The notes under the pieces: generated by a model | Seen by the model: only the letters and a program-made list of their open reading frames with translations | The model's database searches: none | What the model was told of the DNA's origin: nothing | In this document: in pieces, positions 1 through 11,644 of the stretch | Position numbering within the stretch: the stretch's first letter is position 1 | Layout of the letters: each line of letters opens with the position of its first letter | NCBI RefSeq assembly: GCF_004342115.1 | Contig: NZ_SMAC01000004.1 | Coordinates: forward strand, 42,951 to 106,950 | DNA length: 64,000 nt | Origin: Mannheimia haemolytica | Lineage (GTDB): Bacteria > Pseudomonadota > Gammaproteobacteria > Enterobacterales > Pasteurellaceae | Direction of reading: 5' to 3' | Made by a program: the position numbers and the translations under genes

Positions 1-753
1 GGCACTATTCTCCTTGCAATGTTGGGATTTGCCTTTTTACAGCCTTATTTTTACCCGATGGATATTGGCTTTCAAGATTTAACCAATATCCTTTCCAATC
101 CAAATGAAATCGCTTGGTTCGGCACCGATCATCTCGGGCGGGATATGCTTGCCCGTCTTGCCTCTGCTATTCGTCTTTCGTTTGGCTTATCACTGTTTAG
201 CGTGATTTGTGCCTTAATTGCAGGCTTAATTACCGGCATTATGGCAGGCTTTTTCGGTGGCTGGATTGACCGCATTTTCAGCTTTATTTGTGATCTAGTG
301 ATGGCACTCCCCGGCTTACTTTTAGTATTGCTCTTTGCCGCCCTTTCTCCCGGCTCATTTTGGACGCTCTATTTAGGGATTTCATTGGTAATGTGGGTGG
401 AATTTTTCCGTGTGATCCGCTCTATCAGCTCAACAATGGCAAACAGCTCGGAAATTCAAGCCTCACGCCTAATGGGAATGGGCTGGTTTTATAGCTTCAA
501 ACGCCACTTATTGCCCCGTTTATTACCGATGATTGCCACTTTATCGGCATTCTCGCTCGGCAATGCGATTTTAGCTCTCGCCACACTTGGCTTTGTCAGC
601 GTAGGGCTTCGCCCGCCTACAGCAGAATTAGGCTTGATGATGACCGAACTATTCCCTTACTACTACGAAGCACCGCTGATATTTTTGCAACCAGTGGTTG
701 CCGTTTTCTTAATGGTACTCAGCTTACAATTATTGTCTAGAAAAATTAAATAA
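1..753 (+). CDS. Peptide/nickel-type ABC transporter permease (5' partial)
   Basis: Inner-membrane permease subunit of a DppC/NikC/SapC-type importer. The reading frame is open from base 1, so the N-terminus lies outside the window and the ATG at 19 is probably internal. The motif GTDHLGRDMLARL, about 35 residues into the visible part, is typical of the DppC side of the family. Several hydrophobic segments follow, with the cytoplasmic EAA-like loop around the 'EIQASRLMGMGW' stretch. A dual-ATPase gene follows on the same strand, so the two form the end of one importer operon. The substrate (peptide, metal chelate or antimicrobial peptide) cannot be read from these two genes alone. Confidence 0.85.
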   Translation, partial: GTILLAMLGFAFLQPYFYPMDIGFQDLTNILSNPNEIAWFGTDHLGRDMLARLASAIRLSFGLSLFSVICALIAGLITGIMAGFFGGWIDRIFSFICDLVMALPGLLLVLLFAALSPGSFWTLYLGISLVMWVEFFRVIRSISSTMANSSEIQASRLMGMGWFYSFKRHLLPRLLPMIATLSAFSLGNAILALATLGFVSVGLRPPTAELGLMMTELFPYYYEAPLIFLQPVVAVFLMVLSLQLLSRKIK

Positions 754-756
754 TGC

Positions 757-826
757 GTAGGGGCAGGTCCTGTGCCTGCCCAAAATTCTTATTATATTTA
801 TGGGCGGGCACAGGGCCCGCCCCTAC
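757..826. repeat. Palindromic intergenic repeat (GTAGGGGC type)
   Basis: The outer arms GTAGGGGC and GCCCCTAC are complementary. Inside each arm is a second palindrome (GGGCAGG..CCTGCCC on the left, GGGCGGGCAC..GGGCCCGCCC on the right), and the centre is AT-rich. It fills nearly all the space between the permease and the ATPase gene, so it would fold into a strong structure within the operon mRNA. It looks like a REP/MITE-type dispersed element. Confidence 0.75.
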
Positions 827-835
827 AGTAATAAA

Positions 836-2254
836 ATGAAGATGAAATTACTCAATATCCAAAACCTATCTGTTGAAACCGAAAACAGATTACAGCTGGT
901 CGAACCGATTAGCCTACAATTAAAGGCAGGAAAAAATATTACTATCTTAGGCGAAACCGGCTCAGGCAAAAGCCTGCTGATTCAAGCGATTATGGGGGCG
1001 TTACCCGACGGCTTAATCGCAAGCGGTGAAATTTCGGTAAAAAATTGCAAAATTTCCACCGAATCCGACCGCTTGCAAACATTGTGGGGTAAAACCTTGG
1101 TAATGCTGCCACAAGAGCCTCGCCGCTCGCTTAATCCGATTATGGCAATCGGCAAGCAGTTGTGGGAAAGTTTTCACTATGTGGCAGGCAAACCATCATC
1201 TCAAGCCAAAACGGAAAGCAAAGCCTATTTAGCCAAACTTGGGCTGGGCGAATCGGTTGAAAACTACCCACACCAGCTTTCCGGTGGAATGGCTCAACGT
1301 GCCTCTTTTGCGATTGCAACTGCCGCCGGTGGCAAAATTTTACTTGCCGATGAGCCGACCAAAGGGCTTGACCCAACCAGTAAAGGCAAAGTGATTGAAC
1401 TGTTAAAATCCGCCTACCAAAACGGCGGAGGCTTGCTCACCATTACTCACGATATTGAAGTTGCCGAGCAACTCGGTGGCACTATTTTAGTGATGAAAAA
1501 AGGCGAACTGTTGGAGCAAGGTGAGGCAAAAGCGTTGTTAAATAACCCACAACACCCTTACACCAAAGCACTTATCAGTGCCGATCCAAAACATTGGCAA
1601 CCATTGCAAGATCTGCAAAATTTAAGCCAAAAACAACCGCTTGTTTCGGTTAAAAATTTGAGTATTGCCCGTGGTAAGAAAACGCTGTTTAGCAACCTTT
1701 CCTTTGACTTACACAAAGGCGAAGTGCTTGGGATTGTCGGGCATAGTGGGATTGGCAAAAGCTCGCTTGCCGATGTACTTTGTGGTTTGCTTAAGCCGAA
1801 ATCGGGCGAAGTTGTGTGGCACAGCCACAGCCATAAAAAACACCAAGTGTTGAAGCTTTACCAAGACCCACCGGAAGCCTTTGCTCCGAATGTCAGTCTA
1901 AAAACCTTGCTTGATGATGTGATTAACAAGCACCAATTAGATCGACTGCCGATTCCAAGTTTACTGCAACAACTTTCGCTCAACCCAGAAATTTTGCAAC
2001 GCAATGCGGAAAATGTCTCCGGCGGCGAGCTACAACGAGTAGCAATTTTGCGAGCCTTGCTCTTAGAACCGGTACTACTGTTTGCCGATGAAGTCACTTC
2101 TCGGCTTGACCCAATCACACAACAAGAAACGATAGAATTGCTGATCAACCAGTGCCGAGCGAGAAATTGCAGTCTGATTTTGGTCAGTCACGATCCTTAT
2201 CTAATTGAGAAATCGTGCGATAAAGTGATTAATTTGGAAGAGTATGTGGGCTAA
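836..2254 (+). CDS. Dual-domain ABC transporter ATP-binding protein
   Basis: Cytoplasmic ATPase that powers the importer whose permease lies just upstream. Two complete ABC cassettes are fused in one 472-residue chain. Domain 1 has Walker A GETGSGKS, signature LSGGMAQR and Walker B ILLADEPTKGLD. Domain 2 has Walker A GHSGIGKS, signature VSGGELQR and Walker B LLFADEVTSRLD. Most peptide importers carry these as separate D and F subunits; fused forms resemble YejF-like proteins. The start at 836 is chosen because codons before it lie in the palindromic repeat; ATG 842 is also possible. No good Shine-Dalgarno precedes either, so translational coupling or weak initiation is likely. Confidence 0.85.
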   Translation: MKMKLLNIQNLSVETENRLQLVEPISLQLKAGKNITILGETGSGKSLLIQAIMGALPDGLIASGEISVKNCKISTESDRLQTLWGKTLVMLPQEPRRSLNPIMAIGKQLWESFHYVAGKPSSQAKTESKAYLAKLGLGESVENYPHQLSGGMAQRASFAIATAAGGKILLADEPTKGLDPTSKGKVIELLKSAYQNGGGLLTITHDIEVAEQLGGTILVMKKGELLEQGEAKALLNNPQHPYTKALISADPKHWQPLQDLQNLSQKQPLVSVKNLSIARGKKTLFSNLSFDLHKGEVLGIVGHSGIGKSSLADVLCGLLKPKSGEVVWHSHSHKKHQVLKLYQDPPEAFAPNVSLKTLLDDVINKHQLDRLPIPSLLQQLSLNPEILQRNAENVSGGELQRVAILRALLLEPVLLFADEVTSRLDPITQQETIELLINQCRARNCSLILVSHDPYLIEKSCDKVINLEEYVG

Positions 2255-2295
2255 CAAGCGGTTCAATTTCTGAGATTTTTTGCGGCTCTAAAAAC

Positions 2296-2328
2296 AAAAA
2301 TGCGAAGACATCAGTTCTTCGCATTTTT
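2296..2328. terminator. Bidirectional terminator between the ABC operon and rlmB
   Basis: The stem AATGCGAAGA (2299-2308) pairs with TCTTCGCATT (2316-2325) and is flanked by A and T runs on both sides. It lies between convergent genes, so it can serve both transcripts. Confidence 0.85.
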
Positions 2329-2340
2329 CTTACTTATTCC

Positions 2341-3084
2341 TTATTGCCCAGCCAGCTTCTGCCGTACAATTTCAAACAGACAGACCCCGGTTGCAACTGA
2401 GACATTCAAAGAAGATACTGAGCCCGCCATTGGAATGCTGATAAGCTGGTCGCAATGCTCACGGGTAAGGCGACGCATTCCGTCACCTTCTGCCCCCATA
2501 ACTAACGCAATCGAGCCGGTTAATTTTGCTTCATAAATGCCCGATTCCGCCTCACCTGCCGTGCCGACAATCCAGACATTATGCCGTTCTTGTAAATCTC
2601 GCATTGTGCGAGCCAGATTGGTAACTCGAATCAGTGGCATCACTTCCGCTGCCCCACAGGCGACTTTGCGAGCGGTTGGTGTAAGCTGAGCAGATTTATC
2701 TTTCGGCACAATAACCGCATCAACCCCTGCCGCATCAGCGGTACGCAAACAAGCCCCTAGGTTGTGAGGGTCGGTCACGCCATCTAAAATCAACAAGAGT
2801 GGATTTTTCTTTTGGCTTAAGATCGCCTCTAAATCGTGTTCATTCAGCTCTTTTTGTGGCACGACTCTGGCAATAATCCCTTGATGCACTTCACCTTGCG
2901 ATTTGTTATCTAAGGTTTGGCGGTTCACTTGTTGAATTGCCACCCCTAAACGTTGTAATTCATTTAATAGTGGCATTAAGCGTTTATCTTCACGCCCTTT
3001 TAGCACCAGCACTTCAATTAAACGCTCAGGTGCATTATCCCAAAAGGCTTTCACTGCGTGAATGCCATAAATTTGTTCGCTCAT
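2341..3084 (-). CDS. rlmB: 23S rRNA (guanosine-2251-2'-O)-methyltransferase RlmB
   Basis: SpoU/TrmH-family enzyme that uses S-adenosylmethionine to methylate the ribose of G2251 in the peptidyl-transferase region of 23S rRNA. The 247-residue length matches the family. The N-terminus ([10 protein letters not shown]) is the substrate-binding SpoU_sub domain. The C-terminal knot domain carries [29 protein letters not shown] and [16 protein letters not shown], the three conserved SPOUT motifs. It stands alone on the minus strand, 55 bases downstream of pssA, and may be read from the same transcript. Identity is firm from the motifs; no unusual features seen. Confidence 0.95.
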   Translation of the reverse strand: MSEQIYGIHAVKAFWDNAPERLIEVLVLKGREDKRLMPLLNELQRLGVAIQQVNRQTLDNKSQGEVHQGIIARVVPQKELNEHDLEAILSQKKNPLLLILDGVTDPHNLGACLRTADAAGVDAVIVPKDKSAQLTPTARKVACGAAEVMPLIRVTNLARTMRDLQERHNVWIVGTAGEAESGIYEAKLTGSIALVMGAEGDGMRRLTREHCDQLISIPMAGSVSSLNVSVATGVCLFEIVRQKLAGQ

Positions 3085-3138
3085 ATTTTATCCTTAATAA
3101 TTGGGCGAACCCATCAGCTCGCCCATATAAATACCTAA

Positions 3139-4506
3139 CTAAAGCAACATCTTCACAATTTTATCCAACTTAACCCTGCCGAATTTTTTCAGCAATTTAC
3201 GCACATTTTCAGGGTAATCGGTTAAAACTTCCAAATCACTGTAGTGAGTTAAAATCTGCGTATGTTGGCAAATTTGGTTTAACTCCGTTTCTGCTTTTTC
3301 ACTTAATTGATGTTGAGGATCGGAAATTAAAATTGCATTTTCGGCATCTAACCGCCACGCTCTTGGGTTAAGGTTATTGCCGGTCAGCAAAATATAGCGG
3401 TTATCCACCCAAACCCCTTTTAAGTGGTAGCTGTTTTCGCCATCTTTCCATAAGCGAATGGTTAACTGTTTATTTTGTACATAACCGTCCAACCGTTTTG
3501 CAAAGGCTCGTAAGTTCTTTTCATACAAATAAGGCAGAGCCGATGCCATCGTGAATTTTTCGTCCGGCTTGGTGTAGAAATCATTAGCGGTTTTATCCCC
3601 CACAATAATTTCAACCGATTTGCCGTTTGCCAATAGCCATTCAATACGGGTTCTCAGAGAATGCGGAAAATTAAAATACGGAGTGCAAATCGTTAATTTC
3701 TGCTCAGTTTGATAAAACAACGCTTCAATCACTTTATTTAACTGATTCTTACGTCGCCCTAAGCCTACTAAAGGAGAAACCGCTAAGCGACCATTTTCAG
3801 CAACACCGTTAAATAAATACGCTTCCCGACTTAATTGTTTGCGGAAATGCTTAATTTGCGCACGAATTTCAGCCGTTTTCGGGCGATTTTCCGTATCTAA
3901 ACGTTTTACCGCTTCATTGGTTAAAAGATGCTGTTGAATAAACGTCACCCAGCTATCGGCAAGAACTTTATTTTCAATGACGTGGTAACGGTCATAACGG
4001 TAACGTTCAAATTGATGCAAATACACATTATTAATGCTTGCTCCGCTATACAAAATCGTATCGTCAAATACGAAGCCTTTCAAATGCAATACACCAAACA
4101 CTTCTCGTCCGTTAATCGACACACCGTAAAAGGCAATCTCTTGCCCTGCCGGTAAACCTTGTTCGTATTTAACTTTTGCATACCAGTCGGCGTTAGATAA
4201 ATTCTCTGCCTCACCAATACGCCCACGTTGGGCTCGGTGCCAATCAACCAAAATGTTAATTTCCAGTTCAGGATTATTTCGCTTCGCTTGATATAAAGCA
4301 GCTAATACTTCCTGCCCGGCTTCATCTTTTTCAAAGTAAAGAGCGGTTATATAAATACGCTTTTTTGCCGTTTGAATCAGCTGTAAAATTTGTTGTTTAA
4401 ACGCTTTGCTCGAGGCGAGAAACTGAACCTGCTCTGCCACTTGTGGTAAGTATGGCAGGCTTTTCAATAGGTATTCAGCTTTACGTTGTTTGTTCAAAAT
4501 TAACAT
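3139..4506 (-). CDS. pssA: CDP-diacylglycerol-serine O-phosphatidyltransferase
   Basis: Makes phosphatidylserine from CDP-diacylglycerol and serine, the committed step to phosphatidylethanolamine, at the inner face of the cytoplasmic membrane. It is the gammaproteobacterial phospholipase-D-type enzyme of about 455 residues. Two HKD-like motifs are visible: HLKGFVFDDTILYSGAS in the N-terminal half and HLKGVWVDNRYILLTGNN in the C-terminal half. The start chosen at 4506 (MLILNKQ) matches family N-termini; ATGs at 4509 and 4527 are also in frame. A GGAA lies just upstream of the ATGATG pair, so 4509 is equally possible. Confidence 0.93.
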   Translation of the reverse strand: MLILNKQRKAEYLLKSLPYLPQVAEQVQFLASSKAFKQQILQLIQTAKKRIYITALYFEKDEAGQEVLAALYQAKRNNPELEINILVDWHRAQRGRIGEAENLSNADWYAKVKYEQGLPAGQEIAFYGVSINGREVFGVLHLKGFVFDDTILYSGASINNVYLHQFERYRYDRYHVIENKVLADSWVTFIQQHLLTNEAVKRLDTENRPKTAEIRAQIKHFRKQLSREAYLFNGVAENGRLAVSPLVGLGRRKNQLNKVIEALFYQTEQKLTICTPYFNFPHSLRTRIEWLLANGKSVEIIVGDKTANDFYTKPDEKFTMASALPYLYEKNLRAFAKRLDGYVQNKQLTIRLWKDGENSYHLKGVWVDNRYILLTGNNLNPRAWRLDAENAILISDPQHQLSEKAETELNQICQHTQILTHYSDLEVLTDYPENVRKLLKKFGRVKLDKIVKMLL

Positions 4507-4575
4507 CATTGATTCCAAAATTTTCAATCGTTGCCTGCTATTTTACACTGAAATCGCCAATAAAGCGATTTTCGC

Positions 4576-6123
4576 TTAACGGCATTGATAGCTGGTCAAA
4601 CGATTAGGATCTTCTCCGGTTTGATAAATTGCGACTTTCGGATAAGCACAAAGCGGGATCTGCTTGGCTTTATTAGGGTAAAGCTCACCGGCTTTGGCGG
4701 CAATACTTTCCGGCTCCAGTCCTTTCTCAACCCAATTTTCAAGGGCAGTGAGCATATCAAAATCATTCACCGTTGCCCCTCGCCCACAATGGTTCATTGC
4801 CGACACGAAAAACAATTTTGCAAAATGTTGCGGATTTTCGACCGCTTGTTGTAGGCTTTGATACCAATTTTTGAGATCAACTGCCGAAAAAATCGGGTCT
4901 GAAACGCCTTGATAAATCAGCATTTTGCCACCGTTCTGCTTAAAAGCGGATAAATCAACTTGATCTGCATCGTGAATGCTCCCTACCGCTTTCACTTGTT
5001 CGCTGGCTTGATCCAAATCTACGCTGAGTGGATCTCGGCTCGGCACTCTGGGGGCTAAATAGTAATGGGTCAAACTTTTCAATCCCATTTTAAAACTAAT
5101 GCTGTTGGGCTGAGCGGTTTGGCTATCACCTAATTTCCAATCCCGCCAGCCTTTAGCGTTAATGCCGGAATCATACGCCCAAGGGCTATAAATCAGCTCG
5201 CCTCGACTGTTTTTCGCCCCCTCGAAAATCGTTTTGATTAAAGCGACTTTTTTCTGCCCCAGTTGCTTTGCCACCATTTCCGGCTGGAAATCACACTGTT
5301 CCCACGCATTAATTAAACCGTCTGCTAAGCCGTCTAACTTATCGCAACGTGTTAATACACCATTGGCAATCACATCTAAATCTTGTTGAGTGAGGGCTTG
5401 GGATAAAATTTTGTCGCCATCACCATTCTTCGGAGCAACTGCCAACAAGGCTCGATTATCCCATACTTCCGCCAAGACTGAACGGGAAACCCGAAAGCCG
5501 GGGCTGCCTGCAATCACACCGTCAAATTCCTGTGGATAACGCATTGCCGCCATCATCGCCTCACGACCACCATTCGAGCAGCCCATAATGTAATTGTGCT
5601 TGCTCGGTTTTCGGTAAAATTCGGCAATCAACTGCTTGGCAACCGTGGTCACTTTGCCGATAGAGGCATAGGCATAATTTGAGCGAGCTTCGGGATCTGC
5701 GGTAAACACTAAATCTCGAGTGGCGTGACCACTGTCGTTACTCACTACTGCATAGCCTCTGTTTAAGCCATTTGCACCACTCGCCCCGTGCGGATAGAGC
5801 TTACCAATGGCAGGGAAAATCACCCCACCTACACCGCCCGCCCCCTGAAATAAGAATTTTTCATTCCATTGTTCGGGTAAACGTAGCTCAAATTGAATAC
5901 CGTAAGGAACATTATCCACCCCCACCCGTTTTCCAATTTCACCTTGTACTAAACAGTAAGCCGGCAACTCAGCAGATTTCTCAACCCATTCAGCTTTATA
6001 AATAGCCGTTTTTTCCGGCGAGTTAGATTTTAACGCGACACATTGTTCAGCCATAGAATTAGCCAAAGCAGTGTGAGAAAAAACGGAGAGAAAAATAAAA
6101 AGAAAAGCGATTATTTTCATCAT
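4576..6123 (-). CDS. Secreted tannase/feruloyl-esterase family protein
   Basis: An alpha/beta-hydrolase of the tannase/feruloyl esterase family, which cleaves ester bonds in plant phenolics such as gallate or ferulate esters. A clear signal peptide (residues 1-22, ending TALA-NS) points to export. The family's CS-D-HC triad is present: Cys-Ser in GCSNGGR near residue 180, and His-Cys in AMNHCGRG near residue 440, with an Asp between them. Its 515 residues are normal for the family. It is flanked by pssA and ileS and has no catabolic partners here, so the substrate is unknown. A start at the adjacent ATG (6120) is equally possible. Confidence 0.8.
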   Translation of the reverse strand: MMKIIAFLFIFLSVFSHTALANSMAEQCVALKSNSPEKTAIYKAEWVEKSAELPAYCLVQGEIGKRVGVDNVPYGIQFELRLPEQWNEKFLFQGAGGVGGVIFPAIGKLYPHGASGANGLNRGYAVVSNDSGHATRDLVFTADPEARSNYAYASIGKVTTVAKQLIAEFYRKPSKHNYIMGCSNGGREAMMAAMRYPQEFDGVIAGSPGFRVSRSVLAEVWDNRALLAVAPKNGDGDKILSQALTQQDLDVIANGVLTRCDKLDGLADGLINAWEQCDFQPEMVAKQLGQKKVALIKTIFEGAKNSRGELIYSPWAYDSGINAKGWRDWKLGDSQTAQPNSISFKMGLKSLTHYYLAPRVPSRDPLSVDLDQASEQVKAVGSIHDADQVDLSAFKQNGGKMLIYQGVSDPIFSAVDLKNWYQSLQQAVENPQHFAKLFFVSAMNHCGRGATVNDFDMLTALENWVEKGLEPESIAAKAGELYPNKAKQIPLCAYPKVAIYQTGEDPNRLTSYQCR

Positions 6124-6200
6124 TTACATCAATACAAGCGGTTATTTTTCCGAAAATTTTTGCAAATTTTAAACTGAGTGTCTATCTATCGCTGGAAAAG

Positions 6201-6226
6201 CTAAGGCAGAGTTTCCTCTGCCTTAG
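6201..6226. terminator. Stem-loop downstream of ileS
   Basis: CTAAGGCAGAG (6201-6211) pairs with CTCTGCCTTAG (6216-6226) and is followed on the minus strand by CTTTTCC. It is a strong stem with a modest T-run just after ileS. Confidence 0.65.
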
Positions 6227-6247
6227 AAAGATGAATTGAATTACATT

Positions 6248-9064
6248 TTAAGCAAACAAGCGTTTTTCGCCTTCGCCGGCTACGTTTTCCACACAACGTC
6301 CGCAAACTTCTTCGTGGCCAGAGTGCGAGCCGATGTCGGTAGCATAATGCCAGCAACGAGGGCATTTCTCACCATCTGCATTTTCCACTTTTACTGCGAG
6401 TCCGGCTAATTCGCCTTCCGCAATATCTGCTTCCGCCAGTGGTTTAACAATCGCTTGTGAGGTAATCAGCACAAAGCGTAATTCATTGCCAAGTTGTTCT
6501 AATAACGGGCGAATTTCATCATTGGCGAATACCGTCACCTTGGCTTCTAAGCCAGCACCAATTACTTTGTCTTTACGGGCTTGTTCCAGCACACGGTTGA
6601 CTTCCGCACGCACTTTTAAGATTTGTTGCCAGTAAGCATCATCTAATTTATCTTGCTCGGTTAAGCCGAATAATCCGGTGTAGAATTCTTCGGTAAAGAC
6701 AAATTCACTTCTGCCTTCCACCTGCGGTAAGTAGCCCCAAATTTCATCGGCTGTGAAGGATAAAATCGGTGCAATCCAACGTACTAACGCTTCTGCAATA
6801 TGCCATAACGCTGTTTGGCAGCTACGGCGGGCAAGGCTGTCGGCTTTGGTGGTGTATTGGCGGTCTTTGATAATATCTAAGTAGAAAGACCCCATTTCAA
6901 TCGAGCAGAAACGCATTAAACGCTGTACTACCGTGTGGAATTGGTAGTTATCATAGGCTTCTTTGATGTCGTTTTGAGCCTCTAAAGCACAAGCCACCGC
7001 CCAGCGGTCTAAGGCGATCATCTCTTGCGGTTGAACTAAATCACTTTTTGGATCGAAACCGTTCAAGTTCGCCAATAAGAAACGGGCTGTGTTACGAATA
7101 CGGCGGTATGATTCCCCGGCACTGTTTAAAATATTGTGCGAAACGGTAATCTCACCGGTATAGTCGGTGGAGGCAACCCATAAGCGTAAAATATCTGCAC
7201 CGTTTTTGTTCCACACTTCACTTGGCACAATTACGTTGCCAAGCGATTTGGACATTTTTCTGCCTTTCTCATCTACGGTAAAACCGTGAGTTAGCACTTG
7301 TTTGTATGGTGCTTTGCCGTTAGTAGCAGTGGAAAGCATTAAAGATGACATAAACCAACCACGATGTTGGTCTGAACCTTCTAAATACATATCCGCTAAA
7401 TTGCCGTTAAATTCAGGGCGTTGTTCTACAACAGAGGCATAGGTCGATCCTGAATCAAACCACACGTCTAAGGTATCCGGCACTTTGCGGTAATCTTTGG
7501 CTTCTTCACCGAGCAATTCCGCAGGATCTAAATCCCACCACGCTTGAATGCCTTTTTCTTCTACACGTTTCGCCACTTCTTCAATTAATTCTAAAGTGCG
7601 AGGATGTAATTCTTCGGTTTCATTATGCACAAACATCGCCATTGGCACGCCCCAAGTACGTTGGCGTGAAATACACCAGTCTGGGCGGTTTGCCACCATC
7701 GTATCAATACGAGCTTCACCCCAGCTTGGGATCCAACGCACCGATTTGATTTCTCCTAGTGCTTGCTGGCGTAAGCCTTGGGTTTCCATTCCGATAAACC
7801 ATTGTGGGGTAGCACGGAAGATAATCGGGGTTTTGTGTCTCCAACAGTGCGGATAACTATGCTTGATGCGGGATAATTTTAATAATGCTCCCACTTCTTG
7901 TAATTTTTCGACTACTTTATCGTTGGATTCAAACACACCTAAGCCGGCAAAGAACGGGGTGTCTGCTTTGAATTTACCGTCATTGGAAATTAGCCCTGCC
8001 ATTTCAATGTTATATTTGCGAGCGACCACGAAGTCGTCCGCACCGTGATCCGGTGCAGTATGCACTAACCCTGTACCACCGTCTGTGGTAACGTGGTCGC
8101 CAAAAATAAATGGCACGCTGTAATCATAGAATGGGTGGTTAAAGCGTAATAATTCTAAGTTTTCGCCTTTGGTGGTTGCTAAAATCTCAGCAGATTCAAC
8201 GCCTGCTGCTTTTGCAACATCTTCGACTAAATCGACCGCTAGTAACACACGCTCATCACCTAATTGGACTAAGGCATAGTCTAATTCAGGGTTGATCGCA
8301 ATCGCACGGTTAGACGGAATAGTCCAAGGGGTAGTTGTCCAAATAACCGCAGATAATGCCCCTCTACCTTTACCCTGTGCGTTGAATTTTTCTTCTACCG
8401 CATTTACGTCCACAGCATTAAAACGCACATAAATAGAGGGAGAAACTTTATCTTCATATTCCACTTCAGCTTCCGCTAACGAAGATCCACAATCTAAGCA
8501 CCAATGTACCGGTTTTGAACCTTTGTATAAATGCCCGTTCGCAATCACTTTGCCGAGCGTGCGAATAATATTCGCCTCAGTGTTAAAATTCATTGTTAGG
8601 TATGGGTTATCCCAATCACCTAAAATACCCATACGGATAAAATCGGCTTTCTGACCTTCTACTTGTTCTTTCGCATAGTCACGGCACGCTTGGCGAAACT
8701 CGGCAGCCGAAATTTTCTCATTTGGTTTACCAACAATCCCTTCTACTTTCAGCTCAATCGGCAAACCGTGACAGTCCCAGCCCGGCACATAAGGGGTATC
8801 GAAACCTAATGCGGTTTTCGATTTCAAAATCATATCTTTTAAAATTTTATTCACTGCGTGACCTAAGTGAATATTACCGTTAGCATACGGAGGACCATCA
8901 TGCAAAATAAAGGTTTTCTTGCCTTTCGAGGCAGTACGAATTTTTTGGTATAAATTTTTGTCATACCAATTTTTTAACATATCGGGTTCACGTTTCGCGA
9001 GATCCCCACGCATAGGAAAGCCTGTTTCAGGCAAGTTTAAGGTGTTTTTGTAGTCAATAGTCAT
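6248..9064 (-). CDS. ileS: Isoleucyl-tRNA synthetase
   Basis: Class I aminoacyl-tRNA synthetase that charges tRNA-Ile and edits misactivated valine. The 938-residue chain has the HIGH motif as HLGH (HLGHAVNK, near residue 60), the KMSKS loop ([10 protein letters not shown], near residue 600) and a C-terminal zinc finger with CPRCWHY and CGRC. The start is placed at 9064 ([12 protein letters not shown]), which matches the family N-terminus; an in-frame ATG at 9106 would add 14 atypical residues. The gene follows ribF on the same strand, the common ribF-ileS order in gammaproteobacteria, but here a palindromic repeat lies between them. Confidence 0.97.
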   Translation of the reverse strand: MTIDYKNTLNLPETGFPMRGDLAKREPDMLKNWYDKNLYQKIRTASKGKKTFILHDGPPYANGNIHLGHAVNKILKDMILKSKTALGFDTPYVPGWDCHGLPIELKVEGIVGKPNEKISAAEFRQACRDYAKEQVEGQKADFIRMGILGDWDNPYLTMNFNTEANIIRTLGKVIANGHLYKGSKPVHWCLDCGSSLAEAEVEYEDKVSPSIYVRFNAVDVNAVEEKFNAQGKGRGALSAVIWTTTPWTIPSNRAIAINPELDYALVQLGDERVLLAVDLVEDVAKAAGVESAEILATTKGENLELLRFNHPFYDYSVPFIFGDHVTTDGGTGLVHTAPDHGADDFVVARKYNIEMAGLISNDGKFKADTPFFAGLGVFESNDKVVEKLQEVGALLKLSRIKHSYPHCWRHKTPIIFRATPQWFIGMETQGLRQQALGEIKSVRWIPSWGEARIDTMVANRPDWCISRQRTWGVPMAMFVHNETEELHPRTLELIEEVAKRVEEKGIQAWWDLDPAELLGEEAKDYRKVPDTLDVWFDSGSTYASVVEQRPEFNGNLADMYLEGSDQHRGWFMSSLMLSTATNGKAPYKQVLTHGFTVDEKGRKMSKSLGNVIVPSEVWNKNGADILRLWVASTDYTGEITVSHNILNSAGESYRRIRNTARFLLANLNGFDPKSDLVQPQEMIALDRWAVACALEAQNDIKEAYDNYQFHTVVQRLMRFCSIEMGSFYLDIIKDRQYTTKADSLARRSCQTALWHIAEALVRWIAPILSFTADEIWGYLPQVEGRSEFVFTEEFYTGLFGLTEQDKLDDAYWQQILKVRAEVNRVLEQARKDKVIGAGLEAKVTVFANDEIRPLLEQLGNELRFVLITSQAIVKPLAEADIAEGELAGLAVKVENADGEKCPRCWHYATDIGSHSGHEEVCGRCVENVAGEGEKRLFA

Positions 9065-9096
9065 TTTTTTATTTCTCGTTAAAATTATCTGTTTTA

Positions 9097-9162
9097 TGCC
9101 TAGCACGGCATAGCCGTACTAGGTTAAGCATAGCTCAGCCCCTCTGGGGCTGGAAACTAGAA
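9097..9162. repeat. Palindromic repeat pair between ribF and ileS
   Basis: There are two adjacent small palindromes: CCTAGCACGGC..GCCGTACTAGG and CAGCCCC..GGGGCTG. They lie in the intercistronic gap of the ribF-ileS pair. The layout resembles REP/BIME elements that stabilise or divide polycistronic mRNA. Confidence 0.55.
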
Positions 9163-9166
9163 AGGC

Positions 9167-10129
9167 TCACCTTGCAAATTCCTTAAAAAATTCAACCGCT
9201 TGCAAGCGATCTTTCTCAATCTGGGCTTTTAGTGCTTCAAAGTCGGGAAATTTTATTTCATTGCGTAATTTTTTTAAAAAGATCACTTCAATCGCCTCAC
9301 CGTAAATAGAGGCATTGAAATCAAAAATATGCACTTCTAATAACGGCTTAGTACCGTTAATGGTCGGGCGGTTGCCGACATTGGCGATTCCGTTAAAACT
9401 GCCCTGTTTGGTCTTCACTTTTACCACAAATACCTCTTGAATCGGCGTAACCAAACGATTGAGCATAATATTTGCGGTAGGAAAACCAATGGTTCTGCCG
9501 AGTTTATTACCGTGTGCAACGCGTCCCAGAATCGAATAAGGCTTGCCGAGTAATTTCTCTGCCAAATCTAACTCATTGTTTTGTAAGGCTTCTCGCACTA
9601 ATGAGCTGCTAATTCTTTCTTCGTTTAAGCTATGGGTATGGCTTTCTTCCACCGCAAAGCGATATTTTAAGCCGGCATTGCGTAAAGTTTCAAAACTGCC
9701 CGCCCGTTTTGCCCCAAAGCGAAAATCATCGCCTACACTTAAATAGCGTACTTTCAGTCTTTTAGCGAGCAAATCGCTGATGAAATCGTCTGCCGAAATT
9801 TGAGCAAATTTTTCACTAAAACGCACGCATAGCACAAAATCCACACCGGCTTCTTCCAAATATTTTAGCTTATCTCGCAGGCGCATTAAGCGGGCGGGCG
9901 GGTTACAAGCAGTTGAATTTCCACTTTTTTTTGCAAAAAACTCTCGAGGTTGTGGCTCAAATAACATCACAACTGAGGGCAATCCTAAATCTAAAGCTCT
10001 ATCACAAAGACGAGCCAAAATATTTTGATGCCCAAGATGCACACCATCGAAATTCCCGATAGAGAGAACACAGCCTTGATTTAAAGCGATGTGTTTGTCT
10101 AAATTGTGGAAACCTCGAATAAGTTGCAT
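9167..10129 (-). CDS. ribF: Bifunctional riboflavin kinase / FAD synthetase
   Basis: Converts riboflavin to FMN and then to FAD. The N-terminal FAD-synthetase domain shows the nucleotidyltransferase motif GNFDGVHLGHQ (residues about 27-37) and a later SSSLVREAL. The C-terminal flavokinase domain shows GRTIGFPTANI (near residue 215) with the catalytic PTAN. The length of 320 residues is normal. It is the first gene of the ribF-ileS pair and runs divergently from nadR, so the 220-base gap between them holds both promoters. No FMN riboswitch is apparent. Confidence 0.95.
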   Translation of the reverse strand: MQLIRGFHNLDKHIALNQGCVLSIGNFDGVHLGHQNILARLCDRALDLGLPSVVMLFEPQPREFFAKKSGNSTACNPPARLMRLRDKLKYLEEAGVDFVLCVRFSEKFAQISADDFISDLLAKRLKVRYLSVGDDFRFGAKRAGSFETLRNAGLKYRFAVEESHTHSLNEERISSSLVREALQNNELDLAEKLLGKPYSILGRVAHGNKLGRTIGFPTANIMLNRLVTPIQEVFVVKVKTKQGSFNGIANVGNRPTINGTKPLLEVHIFDFNASIYGEAIEVIFLKKLRNEIKFPDFEALKAQIEKDRLQAVEFFKEFAR

Positions 10130-10271
10130 AAAAGATAAACCATTTTATAAGTGAAAATTGCTGTGATTATAACGAGAAATCTACAAAAAAGGAAAAAAAT
10201 TCAATCTGTTATATTTTTTTAGTGCTGAAAGTGGTCGTGTAGCTAATTATTAAAGCAAAGATATGCTATAA

Positions 10272-11627
<1,356 letters not shown>

Positions 11628-11644
11628 CTGCCACAGGAAATAAC

